A program made the position numbers and the translations under genes. The notes beneath the pieces were generated by a model. That model made no database searches. It saw nothing but the letters and a program-made list of their open reading frames with translations, and had not been told where the DNA came from. This document shows, piece after piece, positions 18,911 through 28,664 of a stretch of 64,000 nucleotides of DNA (positions within the stretch are counted from its first letter, which is position 1; each line of letters begins with the position of its first letter). Source of the DNA: Burkholderia sp. S171 (GTDB taxonomy: Bacteria; Pseudomonadota; Gammaproteobacteria; Burkholderiales; Burkholderiaceae); the NCBI RefSeq assembly GCF_009766085.1, contig NZ_LMUF01000038.1, forward strand, positions 173,867 to 237,866. The letters are read 5' to 3'.

Positions 18911-19096
18911 TTGACGGGCACGGGGCTGGGCGAATGGATGCGGGCGACGAACGTTTCCGGCGCGGACCTGCAAGCGGCGGCGCAACATTGCGCGCGCGAC
19001 AATTTCCTCCAACTTCCTGACCCGATGAATCCCGAGCCTCAGGCATGGTGGATCGATGCGCAGCAGCGTGCTCACGTCAACCTCCTCGCGGTTTGA
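18911..19096 (+). CDS. Possible 61-residue small ORF or gene remnant
   Basis: A TTG-initiated frame (LTGTGLGEWMRATN through DAQQRAHVNLLAV) with GC-rich third positions. It has no recognised family and no strong ribosome binding site. A relic of a longer gene is as likely as a functional small protein. Confidence 0.25.
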   Translation: MTGTGLGEWMRATNVSGADLQAAAQHCARDNFLQLPDPMNPEPQAWWIDAQQRAHVNLLAV

Positions 19097-19399
19097 CGAT
19101 CTTCGAGCAGTGCAATAACCAGCTGGGCTGACGCATGCCATTATGCATACAGCACAATCAACGAATAAGGTGCGACAACGCACAGAGATCAGGCGAATAC
19201 GATGAGATCGTCGGGAAAATGCAAACGTTTGCGAATATAGCCTTAGCAACTGGGGATAAGGAATACTCCCCGCCTGAAATCCTCACTACTCGTTTCTTCC
19301 GATATTGAAGAACACTGGCTCGCTAATCCCTCGACATGGGATGTTTGATGGAGCGATCCACAGCCTTTTTCCTTAACCGCATTCAGTAAAGGGCGAACG

Positions 19400-20608
19400 A
19401 TGACTCCGTTGATTATTGCTGAAAATTCATTCTTGAACTGGACGAAATATGCCGACGAAATCGGCTTCGTTCCCGATCCGATGATTCTTCGCGCGGGCGA
19501 GATCTTCTTGAATGGCAGAAGCGGATCGTTAAAGCTAGGACGAACCGATAGTGAAGTATGGAGTTCTCTTGCCGCCAACATGGGCGGGATAGTCGATTTC
19601 TTTGACATGATCGTCACGCGCGACACAATCCCGCTGATCGGGTATTACGCGACGTTCATGAAACAGACCGTGGAACTTCCGCTTGACTCGATCTTAGGCG
19701 AGCAGACACGAGTCATTGATATTAGTCTCGACGTATACGAATCAATAAAAAAAGGTGCTCTCGTTAGTCTGTCGGAAGTCGATTTCAGCCAGCTAACTGA
19801 TCTAAGCAATGCGCTCGTGGAGCAGGAGATTCTTCGCTATGACTGGAAACCCGATATCTTCGAATCGGCAGATGGTCCGCTAGCCGCTAAATTACACGAA
19901 AAATTAAGCGTTTTGGAACAGGCGCCCCTTGAAGTCGCGCAATTTTTGCTCAGCGGTTTTATCTTCAGCGGCTTCGCGCAAGCGAGCAGTACGACACATT
20001 ATATTCAACCCAAACGTGCTCGCCTATTCCTTGGCCTGACCGCAACCCCCGATCTGGCGAAGCGTTGCACGGCGGATGAGGAAACTACCATATTCGATGC
20101 TACAGAAGCACGATTACAAGGGCGCGAAGTCGCAATGAAACGATCATACCCAATACCGCCGGTATTGCCGTTTCTGCTGAGCGGTGACCAAGCACCCGGA
20201 AATGTTCAGGAGCTTCTCGAGCACGCCAAAAATTTTCGTGAATCCGCGCCGGGACGGGCTTATCGGGAACTCGCGGCGACGCTGCGTGCCGACGGCGTGA
20301 ATGCACGTCGCGCCGAGGACTTGATCAGCGAGGAGGGAAGGCGCGCTATGGACATGCTTGCGCCTTATAGCCGGCTAAAACCGTCTGAATCGGGCAGTCT
20401 CGAGATAAAGTTTCCGGGTGCATTAATGGGCGTGCCGGGTGTGGACATATCGGCAACCGTCCGCCCGCCAGTATGGTTGAGGGTTTGGTGGAATGACAAC
20501 ATCCCATTTCAAAGTGTCCTTCGCAAGACACTTCGGCGGATGTGGATGGACGCCGCGAGCTACGATGCGTTAGACAAAAAACTACGCAGTTTGTGGGCGG
20601 CCTCATGA
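19400..20608 (+). CDS. Hypothetical protein, 402 residues, no recognised domain
   Basis: The ATG at 19400 follows AAAGGGCGAACG, a reasonable ribosome binding site. The protein is soluble, with no signal peptide or membrane segment. The first half contains acidic and hydrophobic segments (LPLDSILGEQTRVIDISLDVY). A middle helix-rich part includes EVAQFLLSGFIFSGFAQA. The C-terminus is basic (VLRKTLRRMWMDAASYD). I recognise no family and no catalytic motif. The gene is less GC-rich than its neighbours, which hints at transfer. It ends about 185 bases before the cyclase-ATPase gene on the same strand, so a functional link is possible but unproven. Confidence 0.75.
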   Translation: MTPLIIAENSFLNWTKYADEIGFVPDPMILRAGEIFLNGRSGSLKLGRTDSEVWSSLAANMGGIVDFFDMIVTRDTIPLIGYYATFMKQTVELPLDSILGEQTRVIDISLDVYESIKKGALVSLSEVDFSQLTDLSNALVEQEILRYDWKPDIFESADGPLAAKLHEKLSVLEQAPLEVAQFLLSGFIFSGFAQASSTTHYIQPKRARLFLGLTATPDLAKRCTADEETTIFDATEARLQGREVAMKRSYPIPPVLPFLLSGDQAPGNVQELLEHAKNFRESAPGRAYRELAATLRADGVNARRAEDLISEEGRRAMDMLAPYSRLKPSESGSLEIKFPGALMGVPGVDISATVRPPVWLRVWWNDNIPFQSVLRKTLRRMWMDAASYDALDKKLRSLWAAS

Positions 20609-20792
20609 GGGATAGGTCGACCTCGATTCGTCGAGGTGAAAACTTCGCCTCGAGAATACTGGAGCGAACCATCCTCTTTTGCTCAGTGATGCTTAATGGC
20701 AACATCCCCGCTGCGCGGCGCAAGTTTCGCGCCGAAATGTGTTTGAAGGAATTAAAGTGCGTGGAGTGGGTATCGCCTGCGGGAGAACCGAG

Positions 20793-23700
20793 GTGGACAA
20801 CGCAAATGCATTCATGCCGGAAGCGCTTTCGCGTTATTTGCCGCGACATGTCCTGAACGCCGGCCCATGCGAGGCCCCCGGTGCGCGGCATTTCGAAGGT
20901 GTCGCAATGATGGTGGACATCGCGGGCTTCACGGAACTCACAGAAACGTTCGCCCGCCAGGGCGTGGCGGGAGCCGAGCGCTTGTCCGTGATCCTCGACC
21001 GTTACTTCGGAAGAATGACGGCAATCGCGATCGAGCACGGAGGTGATGTGCTCGATTTTGTCGGAGACGCGATTCGCGTGATCTGGGAATACGATGCTTC
21101 ATCGCCCGAGACGGCAATGCTTGCCGTGCAGTGCGGCCTGAAACTCCAGAGTTCCCTGCCCGGGATCATTACGGAAACGGGCGTAGCAATGCGTCAACGC
21201 ATCTCCCTCGCCGAAGGCACACTCACGCATCTGAGCGTGGGCGGTATTGGCGGGAAATGGTACTGCCTCACCGCGGGCGGCCCGGCGGCCGAAGCAGCGT
21301 CGGCCAATCACGAAGGCGGGGCCGATGAGGTCGTGGTATGTCCGTCTCTATGGGAAAAGGTCCGCGGGCAACTCGAGGCGCGACGGGTGCTCGGCAGCGG
21401 CGTCGCAATCTCCATAGGATTAAACCCCGCATTGACGCCCGTCGTGCCAACGCAGGCCCTCGGACCGCCGTCCAGCGCGCTCGAAAGCTTTCTCGGGCGA
21501 CACTTCCTCGAACGCGTGCGCATGGGCGGTGGCCGCTGGTTCGCGGAGTTCAGAAACATCAGCACGCTATTCATCGGCCTGTCGCGCATCGATTGCTCCC
21601 GCGACGATGCGCTGCCGCAATTGCAAGCCGCCGTGGAATGCGCGCAGAGCATGCATGCCCGCTTTGGCGGCGCACTCACCGAGCTTTCCTCGGACGACAA
21701 GGGCCTCACGCTGCTGTCGGTCTTCGGGCTGCCGTTCATGGCGCACGAAGACGACGCCGTACGCGCGGTGGCGGCCGGCCGGGCGCTCTTTGACGCCCTT
21801 CACGAACGCCAGCTTGCGGTCAGTATCGGCATCACGACGGGACTCGCGCTTTATTCCGATCGCGGCGGCAACGAGCGTCGTCATGCGGGATTGACAGGCG
21901 GCGTGATCAACCGGGCGGCGAGACTGATGATGGCCGCGCGCGGCGACATACTGTGCGATAAACGCACCCGCGACGCCGCTGCCCACGAGTTTCTGTTCGA
22001 TGCCTGCGGTCCGGTCCCCGCCAAAGGCATCAACGAAGTCGTCGCGGTGTGGCGGCCGCGGACCGATCCGCAGGGCGAGGGACATTTCTTCACAGGCGTG
22101 TCGGTCGGCCGCGAGCCGGAGTTCGACCAATTGTCGGACGCGCTCGATCAGGTGGTCGCCGGAACCGGCGACGCGTTCTTGATATGCGGAGAGGCAGGAC
22201 TCGGCAAAACGCGCCTGATCGCGGATGTCGCCGCCCATGCGCGCGAGCGCGGCGTCGTGGTAGTCTGGGGCGCGGGGTTCGCGCTGGAATCGATGTCGGT
22301 CTATCACGTCTGGCGGCCCATCCTCGCGCAGTTGCTGTGCGGCACCAGCAAGTTCAATGCGTCCATCGCACGCCGTGTCGCCACGAGTCTTGTACCGCAC
22401 GACGAATGCCTCGTATCGTGGCTCGCGCTTCTCAACGATATCCTGCCTTTCGCATTCGAAGATACCGAACTCACGCGCGAGATGGCAGGCCATGCGCGCG
22501 CCGAGGGTGTACGAAAGCTCGTCACGACGATCATTTCGCGCTCATCGCTCGATACTCCGCTCCTCTTGATCGCCGATGATCTGCACTGGTTCGACGGCGC
22601 ATCGGCCGCGCTGCTGCTGGAGCTGGCGATCATGCGGCCGCCGGGACTTTTGTTATTAAGCGCTACGCGGCCGCTCGACGGTTCGAGCGCGCCGGAGGCG
22701 CATCAGGTCCTGCGCGAGTCGCGCTGCCGCGTTCATCTGCCGGGTCTGACGTCCGACGCGCTGGGCGTGCTGATCGCACATCGCCTGGGAGCGAAAGAAG
22801 CGACGGAAGAGCTCGTGGATTTCGTCGCGGAACGCACCGAAGGCAATCCGCTCTATGCCGAAGAGGTGGTCTCGGCGCTGCACGCCTCCGGCTATCTCGA
22901 CGTGACCGATGGCATTGGCGCATTCGTCGCGGATACCGCCAGCGAAGCCAAAGTCACCTTGCCCGAGGGATTGCGCGGCATCATTGTGAGCCGCGTGGAT
23001 ACGCTCGGCGGCGCCGAACAGCTACTGCTGAAGATCGCCGCGGTGGTGGGCCCCGAGTTCTCTCTCAAGATGCTCCGGGATCTTTTTCCCGTCGATCAGG
23101 GCACGGCGGATCTCGTCGCATTGGCCCATGAACTCGAGCGCGAGGACGTGGTTTATCCCGCCGCCGATGATCGTGACCCCGACCCTAGCCCCGGCCATGA
23201 TCCTGACCATGATCGTTACCGCTTCAAGCACGTGCTGCTGCAGGACGCGGTGTACGAACTGCTGCCCTGCTCATTGCGTCAGGAGCTTCACCGCGATATC
23301 GCCAACTGGATCGAAGCCCACGAATCGCAGGATCTCGAACCGCATTTCGCCGCGCTCGCATCCCATTGGGAGCGTGCGCTGAACATTCCCGCCGCCGTCG
23401 CCTACCTGGAGAGATCCGCCGAGCACTCGCTGAAGCGTTACGCGACCTGCGACGCCATCCGGCAGGCGGACCGCGCGCTCAAGCTCGCGAGGGAGTCGGG
23501 ACTTGCGCCCGATCCGCAGCGCGAAATGCGCTTTGAGACGATCCTCGGCGAAGCCTATAGCGAGTCGTTCCAATATGGCGCGGCCAAGCATCATTTCAAT
23601 CGCGCGCTGGTGTGCGCAGGCCGCCCGGTGCCCCGTAGCGCCGCCGTGATGACGCTCGACGTGGCCTGGCAACTGGCGCAGCAACTGAGCACGCGCGCCG

Positions 23701-24830
23701 GGCTCGCGCGCGGCCGGAGCGCTGATCCGCTGCTGCCGCGCATCTCGCAGATTCACGAAAAACTCAGCGAGATCGCGTATTTCAACAGCGGCACGCTGTC
23801 GCTTCTGCATGCGACGCTGACCTCACTCAATCTTGCCGAACGCTCCGGCAGCGTTCGCGAGGCCGTGAAGGGTCTGGCTGCAATGGCCATCGGCTTCGCG
23901 GGGTCAAGGCAACGCTGGCTTTCGCAGGTCTACAACCGGCGCTCACTGGCGCTGGCAACGGAACAGGGCGGCATCGACGATATCGCCTATGCCAATGTCG
24001 TCGGCGGCGTCTACTGGGCCGCCGACGGCCACTGGGAACACGCGATCGAGTGCCTGACTTATTCGGCATCGCTGTATGCGCGGCTCGGCGCGACAGAACG
24101 CTGTCAACAGTCAATCGGCGGGCTGTGCGCGATTGCACTGGCGCGCGGACAACTCGACGAAGCGAGGGCTTTGCTGGAGCAGCTCGGTCCTGCCCGGCAT
24201 CACATGCCGGCGCAAATCGCCGCTTACGTGCATGGCTTTGATACCTGCCTCGCGCTGATGCAGGGAGAGCGCTTGCAAGAGCGCGTGAGCTGCCTGCACA
24301 AGGTCATCGGCGCGCGCGAACTTCCCCAGTTCGACCGGATCTTTTGCCAGGGTCTGGCCGCCGCGTCCCATTGGCGGCTGGGCGAGCGTTCGCGGGCGGT
24401 GCAATGGGCCCTCTCAGGTCTCCACGACCTGTCGGCAGGCGTGCCGGTGGCGTGGTACATCACCGAAGGGATCGCGGGAATCGCGCAGACGCTGATCGAT
24501 GCGTCCGCCTGCGGATTGACAAGCTGGCGCGACGCCCGGCGTGCGTGCCGCATTCTCGCCCGATACGCGCGCGCAACCCGGCCGGCCGGCCCGCGCGCCG
24601 CTTTGCTTGCGGGCCGCATCGCGGCGGCGCGCCATGACAGGCCGCGCGCGCTCACGTGCTGGCGCCGGGGGCTCGTGCTCGCGCGCGCACTCGGCGCCGG
24701 TTACGACGAGGCGCTGCTGCTCTATGAACTGGGTAACCAGAGTCCGCAGGGCAGTTCCGAACGAACGGAGTTCCTGGAGCAGGCACGCATGCAGCACGAA
24801 CGCATCGGCGCGCCGTTCGTGCACACGTGA
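20793..24830 (+). CDS. Nucleotide cyclase-domain / AAA ATPase / TPR signalling protein
   Basis: About 1345 residues. The first class III cyclase domain has the metal-binding MMVDIAGFTEL and the second aspartate in DVLDFVGDAIRV. A second, more degenerate cyclase-like domain follows (FIGLSRID; SIGITTGLALYSD; GGVINRAARLM). The AAA/NTPase module has Walker A CGEAGLGKTRL and Walker B LLIADDLHWFDG. The last 550 residues are TPR-like helical repeats (LLEQLGPARHH and similar). This cyclase-ATPase-TPR order is common in large bacterial regulators of unknown ligand. The first cyclase domain retains two metal aspartates and may make cAMP; the second probably does not. I favour the GTG at 20793 (GGGAG eight bases upstream); an ATG 18 codons upstream at 20739 is the alternative. 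Confidence 0.9.
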   Translation: MDNANAFMPEALSRYLPRHVLNAGPCEAPGARHFEGVAMMVDIAGFTELTETFARQGVAGAERLSVILDRYFGRMTAIAIEHGGDVLDFVGDAIRVIWEYDASSPETAMLAVQCGLKLQSSLPGIITETGVAMRQRISLAEGTLTHLSVGGIGGKWYCLTAGGPAAEAASANHEGGADEVVVCPSLWEKVRGQLEARRVLGSGVAISIGLNPALTPVVPTQALGPPSSALESFLGRHFLERVRMGGGRWFAEFRNISTLFIGLSRIDCSRDDALPQLQAAVECAQSMHARFGGALTELSSDDKGLTLLSVFGLPFMAHEDDAVRAVAAGRALFDALHERQLAVSIGITTGLALYSDRGGNERRHAGLTGGVINRAARLMMAARGDILCDKRTRDAAAHEFLFDACGPVPAKGINEVVAVWRPRTDPQGEGHFFTGVSVGREPEFDQLSDALDQVVAGTGDAFLICGEAGLGKTRLIADVAAHARERGVVVVWGAGFALESMSVYHVWRPILAQLLCGTSKFNASIARRVATSLVPHDECLVSWLALLNDILPFAFEDTELTREMAGHARAEGVRKLVTTIISRSSLDTPLLLIADDLHWFDGASAALLLELAIMRPPGLLLLSATRPLDGSSAPEAHQVLRESRCRVHLPGLTSDALGVLIAHRLGAKEATEELVDFVAERTEGNPLYAEEVVSALHASGYLDVTDGIGAFVADTASEAKVTLPEGLRGIIVSRVDTLGGAEQLLLKIAAVVGPEFSLKMLRDLFPVDQGTADLVALAHELEREDVVYPAADDRDPDPSPGHDPDHDRYRFKHVLLQDAVYELLPCSLRQELHRDIANWIEAHESQDLEPHFAALASHWERALNIPAAVAYLERSAEHSLKRYATCDAIRQADRALKLARESGLAPDPQREMRFETILGEAYSESFQYGAAKHHFNRALVCAGRPVPRSAAVMTLDVAWQLAQQLSTRAGLARGRSADPLLPRISQIHEKLSEIAYFNSGTLSLLHATLTSLNLAERSGSVREAVKGLAAMAIGFAGSRQRWLSQVYNRRSLALATEQGGIDDIAYANVVGGVYWAADGHWEHAIECLTYSASLYARLGATERCQQSIGGLCAIALARGQLDEARALLEQLGPARHHMPAQIAAYVHGFDTCLALMQGERLQERVSCLHKVIGARELPQFDRIFCQGLAAASHWRLGERSRAVQWALSGLHDLSAGVPVAWYITEGIAGIAQTLIDASACGLTSWRDARRACRILARYARATRPAGPRAALLAGRIAAARHDRPRALTCWRRGLVLARALGAGYDEALLLYELGNQSPQGSSERTEFLEQARMQHERIGAPFVHT

Positions 24831-24853
24831 GCGACGCGCGTCAGCGATGCGCG

Positions 24854-27800
24854 TCAGCAGCGGTCCGTCTCGCCCCGGATGTAGGATGGATGCCCGCAAA
24901 TGGCGCGGGAAGCCTGCATGCCGCCCATCACGGCGCCTTCAACGCAGCCCGCGTTCAAACCCGTCTTAAGCCAGTCGCCCGCAAAATAGAGGTTGTTGAA
25001 GCCGGATTGGTCACTCGTTATCCGGTACCTGGTGCTATCCACGACGGACTGCACGTACAAGTCGGATGGATTCACATTGGCGCGCCAATACTGCGCGTCG
25101 AAACGATCCTCTCCGGTTTGCTTGCCAAGCGTGATCAGCCAGTCCCACTTGAAGATGCCGCCGACGACCGCCGACGGCCACAGGTTGGACGCCTGCTTTT
25201 TCAACTGGTCCAATGCGTTGGACTTCACCTGCTGAGTCCACTTCACGGGGAAGCCCGTTTCCGTGGCAGGGGGAAAGTCCGGCACGCGGATCGGACTGCA
25301 GAAATAAGCGACGCTTTGCGGCGAACGCCCCGCCGGCCAGGTTTCCCGCGACAGCAGTTGATTCATCGGCGTCAAGGTGTCGAAGGGCTCGCTGAACGAA
25401 CTCAGGATCGGATCTTCTCCTTCCGAGCCGAAATGCTTCCAGCCCAGGTTTTTCAGTTCCTCGCTGAGCCACATCTGATACGCCTGCGTCGCCGTAGTCT
25501 TGATGTTCTGACATGCGGCGTTGAGAGCCGGACTGTAATCGATGATTTTCGGGCAGACATACTTCAAGGACCCGACCGGCAAGCCGAAGACGATCTTGTC
25601 GAAATCCACGCCACGCTTAAGCCGTTTGACCGGCAGCGGTTTCTGAAATTGAGCGCTATGAATTTGCGCCCAGTCGTTCCAGTGCGACTCGAGGTCCACG
25701 TCGTTATTCTTTAGCAATTCGGCTTGCTGCGCGTCGATCTGATCGTAGTTCGGACGGCTCGGCCAGCAGTCCAGACCGGCCACTGCGACCAACGGATCGT
25801 ATTCGCTCAGGCCCGCCTTGAGCGCGACCTGTTGCGTGATGACGATTTCACTCACGCTGTTGCCGGCCGCCTCGGGAATCAGATCCTCCACCTTGTGGAA
25901 GAACTCGAATTTCACGCCGCGCTGCTTCAGTACCTGATAAAGAGGCGTGAACACGGTGTCACCCATGCCGGCTTGCATTTTCCAGATAAAGCCGCCGTGA
26001 TAGTCGATGTTGAGCCGCAATATACCTCGCAGCATGGTTCCCGCCTCGATGTTCGGCGCGGCCGTGTCGCCGTCGACGTATGCGAATGCGAATGCGAGAT
26101 CGTAGAGCGCGCGCACGAGCGCGGAATTGACGGAGTAGTTTGCGTTCGCGCCATGCTTGAGCAGCCAGGCGCGAAACTCGATGTCGTTCACGACATCGAA
26201 ATTCCTGTGCATGATGCCGTCGGCATGCATGCCGATAAGCGCCGTGATGGCGAGATCGATGCAAATGAAGAGATGTCGCGTCGGGTCGTCCTGGTCGAGA
26301 AACTGGTGGACGGAATCGAAAACGGAAGCGCGCAGCACCTGCAACCCGCCAATCTCGGAATCCCTGCTCTTGTGTGCAAGGAGGTGGAACGAATCTTTCA
26401 GGCGCCGTGCGGAATCCCGGATGTCATGCGCAATGTTTTCGACATGCTTAATGTCTTCCTTGAGGTTCTTGCGTATGACCTCGATCAGGTGCTGGTCGAG
26501 ACGTGCAATCCATTGATGGATCCACGCCGTCAGCGTCGCCGTCATGCCAAGAACGGTGAGTTCGCCGTTGTGTGCTCCCGGCGTGCCCGGCTTGATCGGC
26601 ATCTGCATGGGCCAGAACTTGTAGCTGCCTTTGATGAACTCCGTGAGCACGATGAAATTGTGCGGCTTGAACGCGTCTTGCCAGGTCGCGAGCGGCGCGC
26701 CGGGCGCGCGGTCCAGCGCGTCATAGGCCTTTCGCATCAGATCGAAAGCGTTGTTATAGAAGCCGAACCACATGTGCAGGCCATGTTCCTCGATCCGCTG
26801 TCCCATGTCTGCATTTCGTCCGCTCGCGCATTTGCCGCCGAGGCGCCAACCCATTTGATAAACCGTGATGTCGTAGCGGGTGCGCCAGTCAGGCTCATCA
26901 GTGAGATAAAACGCGGCGGTCATCGCGGCCGGCCCGCCACCGAGGATCACGATTTTTTCGCGCCCGTCCGGCCGGTCCGCGGGCACACGTTCATCGGCCT
27001 GGACGGCGGCGAAAAACTGCGGCGCACGGGCAGCGGTCAGGGGCGCTGCTTCATCGGCTGGAGCGGCCGCGATCGTCTCGCGCCCGGACTCCGCACTTTC
27101 GGCCAGCTCTTCCCCCGCGTTGACCGTGAAGTCCATGCTGATATGGAACGGTAAAAGCACGCGCTGTGGTCCAAGCTGGAACCCGAGCGTTTGATCCAAC
27201 CGGTAGCTGTCGAATTGGTGGAGCGTGCACTCGTAGGTATAGCCGAGCAATCTGCCGTGGTGCACCTTGTCGATGATCGCGGGTGCACTCACCACGGCCT
27301 GATACACAGCCTTCATGCCGCTCGTGTCCGGAAACTGTTTGAGAAAGAGCTGGTCGACGTGCGGTTCGAGCAACATCGACACCATATCCTTGATACCCGC
27401 GATGTCGAGTGAAAGTAAATCCGGCTCCGATCGCAGGAGCTTCAGACCCTCGAGGACGATCTTCCTAAACCCCGACACCGGCACATGATCATGCGTCTTG
27501 TCGGTCGCCACGATTTCCAGCAGAGGATGGATCCCCAACTGCGATTCGGGACTGAACGGCTCCCAACCTTCACATGCAATCTTGAACGTGTCCGGATCGT
27601 CATCCGCGCCGGGCATCTCGAGTTTGCAGATGCTTTTCGGATAACCAAATACTTCACGGCCGATGGAGACGGCTGTGGTCACATCGACCCAGGTGTACGA
27701 CGGATGAAGAAAGATGCGCTGCAATCGGGCCTCGCCGTCACGCTCATCCATTTGCCCGACCATAATCCAGGGAATGATGTCGCACTCCTTGCCCCAGCCT

Positions 27801-28048
27801 CGCTCGTTATCCTCTTCATAGCCCGATTGTGCGTGGTTCACCTGCGTGAACGTCAGCATGACGTACGGTGACAACACGTGGAATATTGCCTTGTTTCCGG
27901 CCACTGCATTGAGTGTCTTATCGACGGTCGCCTGAAGTTTTTCTTTATCTCCCTTGATAAGGAAGCCATACATTTCAGATTCGCTGAGATGCATGGGCGT
28001 GCGCTGCAGCGGTGAGCCGTTGGTGTAGATGTAGTCCGGGCGTTCCAT
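24854..28048 (-). CDS. Fusion of acetoacetate-decarboxylase-like domain and FAD/NAD(P)-dependent oxidoreductase
   Basis: About 1064 residues. The ATG at 28048 is preceded by a strong AAGGAGG, so it is preferred over the upstream ATG at 28159. The N-terminal 300 residues resemble acetoacetate decarboxylase-like (ADC) proteins (SIGREVFGYPKSICKLEMP). Near residue 365 a dinucleotide-binding motif KIVILGGGPAAMTAAFYL begins a flavin amine-oxidase or phytoene-desaturase-type domain; GWRLGGKCASGRN is the typical second glycine-rich segment. The C-terminus (NNLYFAGDWLKTGLNAGCVEG) is the usual FAD-contacting end of the same family. It may act on a lipid or terpenoid ketone, but no pathway genes are adjacent. 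Whether the ADC lysine nucleophile is present could not be judged by eye. Confidence 0.85.
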   Translation of the reverse strand: MERPDYIYTNGSPLQRTPMHLSESEMYGFLIKGDKEKLQATVDKTLNAVAGNKAIFHVLSPYVMLTFTQVNHAQSGYEEDNERGWGKECDIIPWIMVGQMDERDGEARLQRIFLHPSYTWVDVTTAVSIGREVFGYPKSICKLEMPGADDDPDTFKIACEGWEPFSPESQLGIHPLLEIVATDKTHDHVPVSGFRKIVLEGLKLLRSEPDLLSLDIAGIKDMVSMLLEPHVDQLFLKQFPDTSGMKAVYQAVVSAPAIIDKVHHGRLLGYTYECTLHQFDSYRLDQTLGFQLGPQRVLLPFHISMDFTVNAGEELAESAESGRETIAAAPADEAAPLTAARAPQFFAAVQADERVPADRPDGREKIVILGGGPAAMTAAFYLTDEPDWRTRYDITVYQMGWRLGGKCASGRNADMGQRIEEHGLHMWFGFYNNAFDLMRKAYDALDRAPGAPLATWQDAFKPHNFIVLTEFIKGSYKFWPMQMPIKPGTPGAHNGELTVLGMTATLTAWIHQWIARLDQHLIEVIRKNLKEDIKHVENIAHDIRDSARRLKDSFHLLAHKSRDSEIGGLQVLRASVFDSVHQFLDQDDPTRHLFICIDLAITALIGMHADGIMHRNFDVVNDIEFRAWLLKHGANANYSVNSALVRALYDLAFAFAYVDGDTAAPNIEAGTMLRGILRLNIDYHGGFIWKMQAGMGDTVFTPLYQVLKQRGVKFEFFHKVEDLIPEAAGNSVSEIVITQQVALKAGLSEYDPLVAVAGLDCWPSRPNYDQIDAQQAELLKNNDVDLESHWNDWAQIHSAQFQKPLPVKRLKRGVDFDKIVFGLPVGSLKYVCPKIIDYSPALNAACQNIKTTATQAYQMWLSEELKNLGWKHFGSEGEDPILSSFSEPFDTLTPMNQLLSRETWPAGRSPQSVAYFCSPIRVPDFPPATETGFPVKWTQQVKSNALDQLKKQASNLWPSAVVGGIFKWDWLITLGKQTGEDRFDAQYWRANVNPSDLYVQSVVDSTRYRITSDQSGFNNLYFAGDWLKTGLNAGCVEGAVMGGMQASRAICGHPSYIRGETDRC

Positions 28049-28664
28049 TCTTTCCTCCTTTAGGGCCCGGGCACGCACGTTTGCCGATGCGTCGCGCGGA
28101 TGTCGACAACAGATCGCTTGATCGGTACACATTGCGAGATTCGATCCGGGCCGCGCCACTGCTTACGCGCCGGCGCGTCAACAGTGGCGCGCTTCATCAG
28201 CCCTTATCACTACACGAACGGCCGGTTACGAATGACGATGGATGTCGCGGCATTCACGGCCCATTACGGGTCATACCTTATCTTCTGACGATTCGGATTG
28301 CCAAGTGACGACTGGAAGCGAGCCACGTTGTGATACAGGTCAAAGACGTGAACCCGGGTGCAAATTTGAAAGAATGGTTAAGTTCGAAGTATGGCGCTGA
28401 AAATCAGTTATACAAGAAGTTTTCGCGCTCGTTCGCTCAGTCCGGCTCACGCGGCGCACTGGCTACAGATCGCGCTTCGCGAGGTGGATCATGCCGGCGT
28501 ATGCAGAGGCAGGGGAATGCCAAGCCTCGGCTAACGATGAATTGATCGACAGGCATGCTCGCCGAATCGACGGACTCGAATTCGCTTGCATTTACGTGCG
28601 ATGCGAGGCTGGTGCCGGACATTCGATCAACTTCAAGTCTACGTTCGCGGTGCGTGTGTTCCCG
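28049..28664. other. 620-base intergenic stretch, no confident gene
   Basis: Includes an AT-rich short frame from 28330 (MIQVKDVNPGANLKEWL) that loses coding character after about 40 codons; it may be the remnant of a gene. No RNA gene or repeat was recognised. Confidence 0.4.

Larger units (their letters stand above)
18517..19399. other. 880-base stretch without a confident gene
   Basis: Contains a hairpin (18720-18760) and one weak short ORF (18911-19096). The rest is lower in GC than the flanks and shows no recognisable gene. It must include the promoters of the leftward lipoprotein gene and of the rightward gene at 19400. Confidence 0.5.

Noticed and set aside
25724-27154. Plus-strand frame over the ADC/FAD fusion
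   Set aside because: Antisense shadow; the opposite strand has clear Rossmann and ADC motifs.
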